A stretch of 64,000 bases of DNA, from the NCBI RefSeq assembly GCF_002855555.1, contig NZ_PKRT01000001.1, positions 1,764,001 to 1,828,000 of the forward strand, written 5' to 3'. The notes beneath the pieces are model-generated. The model worked only from the letters and a program-made list of their open reading frames with translations. It was not told where the DNA came from and made no database searches. The translations under genes were made by a program, and so were the position numbers. Shown here piece by piece: positions 59,955-64,000 of the stretch. This DNA is from Novosphingobium sp. TH158 (GTDB lineage Bacteria; Pseudomonadota; Alphaproteobacteria; Sphingomonadales; Sphingomonadaceae). The stretch's first letter is position 1. Each line of letters begins with the position of its first letter.

Positions 59955-61157
59955 ATGAGCACCAATGAAAAGGACGTCGGCGCGGCGCCGGCAGAGGGCA
60001 AGATCACCCCTGAAGCAATCAAGGCAGCCGAAAACATGATCGGCATGCAGCTGCGCCCCGAAGGGCCGTACCTGCAGGACGCCACCGCTGACACCATGCG
60101 CAACTGGTGCAATGGCATCGGCGATCTCAACCCGCTTTACCGCGATGAAGAGCATGGCCGCCTGTCGCGCTATGGCTCGATCGTCGCGCACCCGAACTTC
60201 CCGATGGCCTTCGGCTGGGTCGGCCGCACGCGCTGGGGCCTGCCGGGCGTGCACGGCTTCTACGCCGGCAACGACTGGGAATTCTTCCGCCACATCCGCC
60301 CCGGCGACCGCATCACCGCGATCGAACGCGTGGTCGGCATCGACGTGAAGGAATCCAAGTTCTCGGGCACCCTGGTGATCCAGTATGTGGAAGCCAGCTA
60401 TGCCAACCAGAACGGCGACCTCGTTGCCCGCGCGCTGGGCACCTGCACCCGCCACGAGCGCAAGGCAGCCCGCGAGGCCGGCAAGTATTCCGAGATCAAG
60501 ACGCACGAATACTCGGCGGAAGATTTCGCCAAGATCGACAACGCGATCCTGATGGAAGAAAAGAACATCCGCGGCAACAACGTGCGCTACTGGGACGAAG
60601 TGCAGGAAGGCGAAGAACTGCCGGAAATCGTCCGCGGCCCGCTCTCCCTCATGGACACGATGGGCTTCCTCGTCGGGTCGGGCCGTGGCCACACCCACGG
60701 CGTGATCTTCAAGAACGCCGTGAAGCACCCCGGCCACTTCTTCCGTAACCCGGAAGCCGGCGGCGGCATCGAATACACCGGCATCGGCCACCACCGCGAA
60801 TCGACCGCGAAGGAAGTGGGCGTTCCCGGCGTTTACGATTACGGCCCACAGCGTTCGTCGTGGATGGCCAGCCTCGTCACCAACTGGATGGGCGATGCCG
60901 GCTTCCTGAAGCGCGTGCGCACCCAGATGCGCGGCTTCAACATCATGGGTGACTGCACCTGGGCGCGCGGCAAGGTGACCCGCAAGTACGTCAAGGACGG
61001 CAACGCCCTGGTCGACATCGAGATCCGCGGTGAAAACCAGCGCGGCGAACTGACCACGCCGGGCCTCGCCACGGTGCTGCTGCCCAGCCTCAACCCGCAG
61101 CACAACGTGTTCTTCGATGGCCGCAACTGCGACCTCGAACTGCCGGTGGTCCGCTGA
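59955..61157 (+). CDS. MaoC-like acyl dehydratase (double hotdog)
   Basis: The 400-residue protein looks like a two-hotdog acyl-CoA hydratase/dehydratase of the FAS1-like group. The N-terminal part has WCNGIGDLNPLYRDEEHG (the Asp/His pair of the hydratase-2 motif), and HPNFPMAFGW. The C-terminal part repeats the fold with QRSSWMASLVTNWMGD. No signal peptide. It likely hydrates an unsaturated CoA intermediate made by the neighbouring CoA-transferases. It starts a second operon in the cluster behind operator copy 2. Confidence 0.8.
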   Translation: MSTNEKDVGAAPAEGKITPEAIKAAENMIGMQLRPEGPYLQDATADTMRNWCNGIGDLNPLYRDEEHGRLSRYGSIVAHPNFPMAFGWVGRTRWGLPGVHGFYAGNDWEFFRHIRPGDRITAIERVVGIDVKESKFSGTLVIQYVEASYANQNGDLVARALGTCTRHERKAAREAGKYSEIKTHEYSAEDFAKIDNAILMEEKNIRGNNVRYWDEVQEGEELPEIVRGPLSLMDTMGFLVGSGRGHTHGVIFKNAVKHPGHFFRNPEAGGGIEYTGIGHHRESTAKEVGVPGVYDYGPQRSSWMASLVTNWMGDAGFLKRVRTQMRGFNIMGDCTWARGKVTRKYVKDGNALVDIEIRGENQRGELTTPGLATVLLPSLNPQHNVFFDGRNCDLELPVVR

Positions 61158-61175
61158 ACCGGCAGGAGCGTTCCC

Positions 61176-62279
61176 GTGACAAGCGCTCCGCTTGAAGGCG
61201 TAAAGGTCGTCGTCCATGCCAATGGCGTGGCGGCGGCCTACGCCGCCCGGCTGCTCTCTACCCTCGGGGCGGAGTGCCAGCTGGTCGAAGGGTCGCAAGG
61301 CTCAGGGCTGCGCGGGGAGGCTCCCTTCCTTCCGGGCAGTGAAACCTCGGCGCTGTTCGCCTACCTGACGGTGGGCATGACAGCGCGCACGGTGAACCTG
61401 GCAAACGCGGAAGAACGCGCAGCCCTTCTGGGCAGTGCCGACATCTTCATCGACGACACCCCGATCACCCAGCGCGCCGCGCTGGGGCTCGATCAGGCGA
61501 GCGTCGCCGAACACCACCCGGACCTGATCCACGTTTCCACCCTTCCCTTCGGCGCCCACGGCCCCAAGGCAGAGTGGAAGGGCGAGGAGATCAACGTCCT
61601 CCACGCCTCGGGCGAGGGCTTTCTCCTCCCCAACGGCCTGACCACCGAGCTTTTTCCCGATCGCCCGCCGGTCAAGATTCACGGCCACTTTACCGAGATG
61701 CAGGGTGGCACCGCCGCCGCGCTCGGCGCGCTCTCGGCGCTGTGGGCAAGGCCAGAATGCGGCGGCCAGTTCGTTGACGTGGCCAGCCAGGATGCCGGCC
61801 TGTCGGTAGGCGCCTTCGCCATCCAGCGGCTGGGCGACGGATCGGTCGAACACCGCGTCGAACGCTCGTTCCGCTTTGGCGGCGTGATCGAATGCGCCGA
61901 CGGTTTCGTCGAGCTGCTGACCCTGGAACAGCGCCAGTGGACCGGCCTTGTCGACCTGCTGGGCAACCCGGACTGGGCGCAGGACCCAGAACTGGCGGAC
62001 AGCGTTTCGCGCAGCCGCCGCGGCCCCGAAATCAACCGCCATATCCGCGAGTGGGCCCGCACCCGCCTGGTCGACGATGTCGTCCGCGAGGGCCAGGCCC
62101 GGTCCGTGCCGCTTGCGCGCTATTACAAGCCGGCAGAGGTTCTTGCCGATCCGCACGAAGAATTCCGCGGCCTGTTCCAGCAGATAGACGTGCCGGGATC
62201 CGGTCCGCTCGCCATGCTGGTCTCGCCCTTCCATTTCGACGGCGAGCCGCTCTCGCTGCGCGGAGGCGTTCCCGAATGA
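61176..62279 (+). CDS. Class III CoA-transferase, subunit with Glu replacing the catalytic Asp
   Basis: The 367-residue protein has the family fold (LEGVKVVVHANGVAA, LLSTLGAECQLVEG) but is short, and the position of the catalytic aspartate reads HFTEMQGG, so Glu174 takes its place. The GTG start has CAGGAG nearby. It overlaps the next CoA-transferase gene by ATGA, so the two are probably made in equal amounts. A heteromeric pair such as BbsEF (benzylsuccinate CoA-transferase) is the precedent; this subunit may be a non-catalytic or altered partner. Confidence 0.82.
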   Translation: MTSAPLEGVKVVVHANGVAAAYAARLLSTLGAECQLVEGSQGSGLRGEAPFLPGSETSALFAYLTVGMTARTVNLANAEERAALLGSADIFIDDTPITQRAALGLDQASVAEHHPDLIHVSTLPFGAHGPKAEWKGEEINVLHASGEGFLLPNGLTTELFPDRPPVKIHGHFTEMQGGTAAALGALSALWARPECGGQFVDVASQDAGLSVGAFAIQRLGDGSVEHRVERSFRFGGVIECADGFVELLTLEQRQWTGLVDLLGNPDWAQDPELADSVSRSRRGPEINRHIREWARTRLVDDVVREGQARSVPLARYYKPAEVLADPHEEFRGLFQQIDVPGSGPLAMLVSPFHFDGEPLSLRGGVPE

Positions 62280-63409
62280 AACCGCTCTCCGGAATCCGCA
62301 TTGCCGATTTCACCGTGCACAACGCCGGACCGTTCTGCACCAACCTGCTCAGCCAGCTTGGCGCCGAAGTGGTGAAGGTGGAAAGCGCCATGCGCCCCGA
62401 TGCCTTCCGCAAGCCGCACCCGGTCTATGGCCGCGAGGGTCCGGCAACCTTCGACCAGGTGGCATCGACCAAGCTTTCGATCCGCATCAACCTCAAGAAG
62501 CCGGAAGGCATCGCACTGGCCAAGCGGCTTGTTGCCGTGTCCGACATTGCTGCCGAAAGCTTTCGTGCTGGCGTGCTGGCACGGCTTGGGCTGGGCTATG
62601 AAGCGCTGCGGCAGGTCAAGCAGGATATCATCCTGCTGTCCGTATCGTCCTGCGGGCAGGAAGGGCCGGATTCGCACTTCGCCGGCTATGCTCCGCTGTT
62701 CGGCGCCTGGGGTGGCCTTTCCGACCTGACCGGGTTCGAAGACGGACCGCCCGTGGAAATGCGCCACGTGATGGATCACACCGTGGGCATGCATTCCGCT
62801 GTCGCCGTCATGGCCGCGCTTCACCGCCGCCGTGCGACCGGACAGGGCGCCCATGTCGATGTCGCGGCGCGCGAAGTCGCCTCAGCCCTGTGCGGCGAGG
62901 CGCTGCTGCTGGCGGCCGCAGGCGGAAAGCCCGCACGCATGGGCAACCGTGCCGAAGGGCTGGAACCGCACGGCGTGTTCCCCGCACAGGGCGAAGACCG
63001 CTGGATTTCCATCGCCGTTCGTACCGATGCCGAACGCGCGGCGCTGAAGGGGCTGACCGGCGATCTTTCCGATGCCGCCATCTCCGCATGGACTTCGGCT
63101 CGGGAAGCCAATGCCGCCGCCGCAGAACTGCAGGCAGCGGGGATCGCCGCCCATGTCAGCTGGACCACGCCGGAAATCGCCGGCGATGCCCACCTGCAGG
63201 CCCGCGGCGCCATCGTCGAAGTGGCCGAACCCGACGGGAAGAAGCGTGCCGCCGTTGCCGTGCCGATGCGCCTTTCCAAGGCCCCTGAAATCGGCATTCA
63301 TCGCGGCACGCCGCAACTCGGCGAGGACGAGGACTATATCTATGGCGAGCTGCTTGGCCTGAGCCGGGCAGAGCGCAACGATCTGGAAAAGGCCGAGGTC
63401 ATTTACTGA
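62276..63409 (+). CDS. Class III CoA-transferase, probable catalytic partner
   Basis: This 377-residue CaiB/BaiF enzyme has IRIADFTVHNAGPFCTNLLS, QLGAEVVKVES, STKLSIRINLK and GQGAHVDVAAREVAS. The catalytic aspartate is Asp167 in HVMDHTVG. It overlaps the preceding gene by four bases (ATGA), and the two CoA-transferase proteins probably form one heteromeric enzyme, with this chain contributing the acyl-aspartyl intermediate. The next gene follows after 22 bases. Confidence 0.87.
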   Translation: MKPLSGIRIADFTVHNAGPFCTNLLSQLGAEVVKVESAMRPDAFRKPHPVYGREGPATFDQVASTKLSIRINLKKPEGIALAKRLVAVSDIAAESFRAGVLARLGLGYEALRQVKQDIILLSVSSCGQEGPDSHFAGYAPLFGAWGGLSDLTGFEDGPPVEMRHVMDHTVGMHSAVAVMAALHRRRATGQGAHVDVAAREVASALCGEALLLAAAGGKPARMGNRAEGLEPHGVFPAQGEDRWISIAVRTDAERAALKGLTGDLSDAAISAWTSAREANAAAAELQAAGIAAHVSWTTPEIAGDAHLQARGAIVEVAEPDGKKRAAVAVPMRLSKAPEIGIHRGTPQLGEDEDYIYGELLGLSRAERNDLEKAEVIY

Positions 63410-63431
63410 CCGGGCCCATGGAGAGGACCCA

Positions 63432-64000
63432 ATGAGCAACCCGACCCTTGGCTTCATCGGCTTGGGCGTGATGGGCGCGGGCATGTGCGCCAACGCCATC
63501 CGCAAGCACGCCGCCCCGGTCCACGTGTTCGACCTCAACGCCGAGGCGCTTGCCGCGCAGCTGGCGAACGGCGGCGTGGCTGCACCCAGCGTCGCGGCTG
63601 TGGCCAGCGCAGCCTCGGTCATTTTCTTATCGCTGCCGGGTGGCAAGCAGGTCCGCGCCGTTTGCGAGGAAATTGCCGCCCATGCCGCGTCCGGTACGAC
63701 CGTCGTCGATCTCTCGACCACGGCCGTCGTCGATGCGCGCGAAGTTGCCGCCATGCTGGCGGAGAAAGGCATCGCCTTTGCCGATGCACCGGTTGCGCGC
63801 ACCCGGCAGGCAGCCATCGATGGCACGCTTTCGATCATGGTCGGCGCATCCGATGCGGTGTTCGCACAGGTCCAGCCGCTGCTGTCCTACATGGGCAGCG
63901 ACGTGACCCATTGCGGCGATGTCGGCTGCGGGCAGGTGGTCAAGCTGATCAACAATACCCTGCTGTTCGAACAGGTTGCCGCAATTGCCGAGATGATGGT
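63432..64000 (+). CDS. 3-hydroxyisobutyrate dehydrogenase-family oxidoreductase (3' end outside window)
   Basis: The frame is open from the ATG at 63432, with AGAGGA upstream, to the window end. The 189 visible codons include the NAD(P) Rossmann motif LGFIGLGVMGAGMC, the substrate segment DAPVARTRQAAIDGTLSIMVG and the catalytic lysine in CGQVVKLINNTL. The family oxidises 3-hydroxy acids or reduces semialdehydes. It is the fourth gene of the second operon of cluster 2, and its protein may act on a 3-hydroxy acid intermediate. The C-terminal domain is beyond the window. Confidence 0.9.
   Translation, partial: MSNPTLGFIGLGVMGAGMCANAIRKHAAPVHVFDLNAEALAAQLANGGVAAPSVAAVASAASVIFLSLPGGKQVRAVCEEIAAHAASGTTVVDLSTTAVVDAREVAAMLAEKGIAFADAPVARTRQAAIDGTLSIMVGASDAVFAQVQPLLSYMGSDVTHCGDVGCGQVVKLINNTLLFEQVAAIAEMM

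Overview
The window is high-GC DNA with dense, often overlapping genes. GTG and TTG starts are frequent, TonB-dependent receptors are present, and there is a UbiK-like protein, MetZ-type sulfhydrylase, fused fdsGBAD operon and DUF6628-like protein. Together these suggest a sphingomonad alphaproteobacterium (Novosphingobium/Sphingobium-like); this placement is inference from gene content. I found no insertion sequences, CRISPR array, rRNA or origin.

Layout. (1) 1-10.0 kb, possibly to 13.6 kb: a catabolic cluster led by a partial IclR regulator. It holds two APH-type phosphotransferases, an amidohydrolase, a thiolase-like protein paired with a DUF35 OB-fold protein, a class III CoA-transferase, an aldehyde dehydrogenase, a P450 and a fused hydantoinase/oxoprolinase. 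A 17-base motif recurs in front of its transcription units. (2) 13.7-27.6 kb: a TonB-dependent receptor, small envelope proteins, and mostly core genes (apaG, metZ, a protein mannosyltransferase, an old yellow enzyme, a GT2-GtrA protein, leuB, recO, ubiK-like, tspO, tlyA). A strong Fur box precedes a DUF6628-like gene. (3) 27.6-35.4 kb: a small-ORF/hairpin locus, a reductase and SDR pair, ilvE, an L,D-transpeptidase, a VOC protein, yghU and an esterase. (4) 35.4-40.3 kb: tRNA-Gln, a cobalamin riboswitch and the btuB-F-C-D uptake operon. (5) 40.3-46.7 kb: glutathione-dependent formaldehyde dehydrogenase divergent from NAD-linked formate dehydrogenase fdsGBAD, so formaldehyde can be oxidised to CO2. 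(6) 46.8-53.3 kb: a LuxR-type regulator and seven exported proteins that look like a functional-amyloid (Fap-like) secretion system: Gly/Asn/Gln repeat subunits, a C39 peptidase lipoprotein, a peptidoglycan-binding protein and a coiled-coil plus beta-barrel outer-membrane pore. (7) 53.3-64 kb: an arylsulfatase, a TetR regulator, then a second CoA-dependent catabolic cluster. That cluster has two double-hotdog hydratases, three class III CoA-transferases, an isochorismatase-fold hydrolase, a GntR regulator and a partial 3-hydroxyisobutyrate-dehydrogenase-like gene. A perfect 12-bp palindrome marks its two promoter regions.

The most notable content is the Fap-like amyloid cluster and the two catabolic clusters with their own candidate operators. 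Function calls come from motifs and remembered families; no database search was possible.
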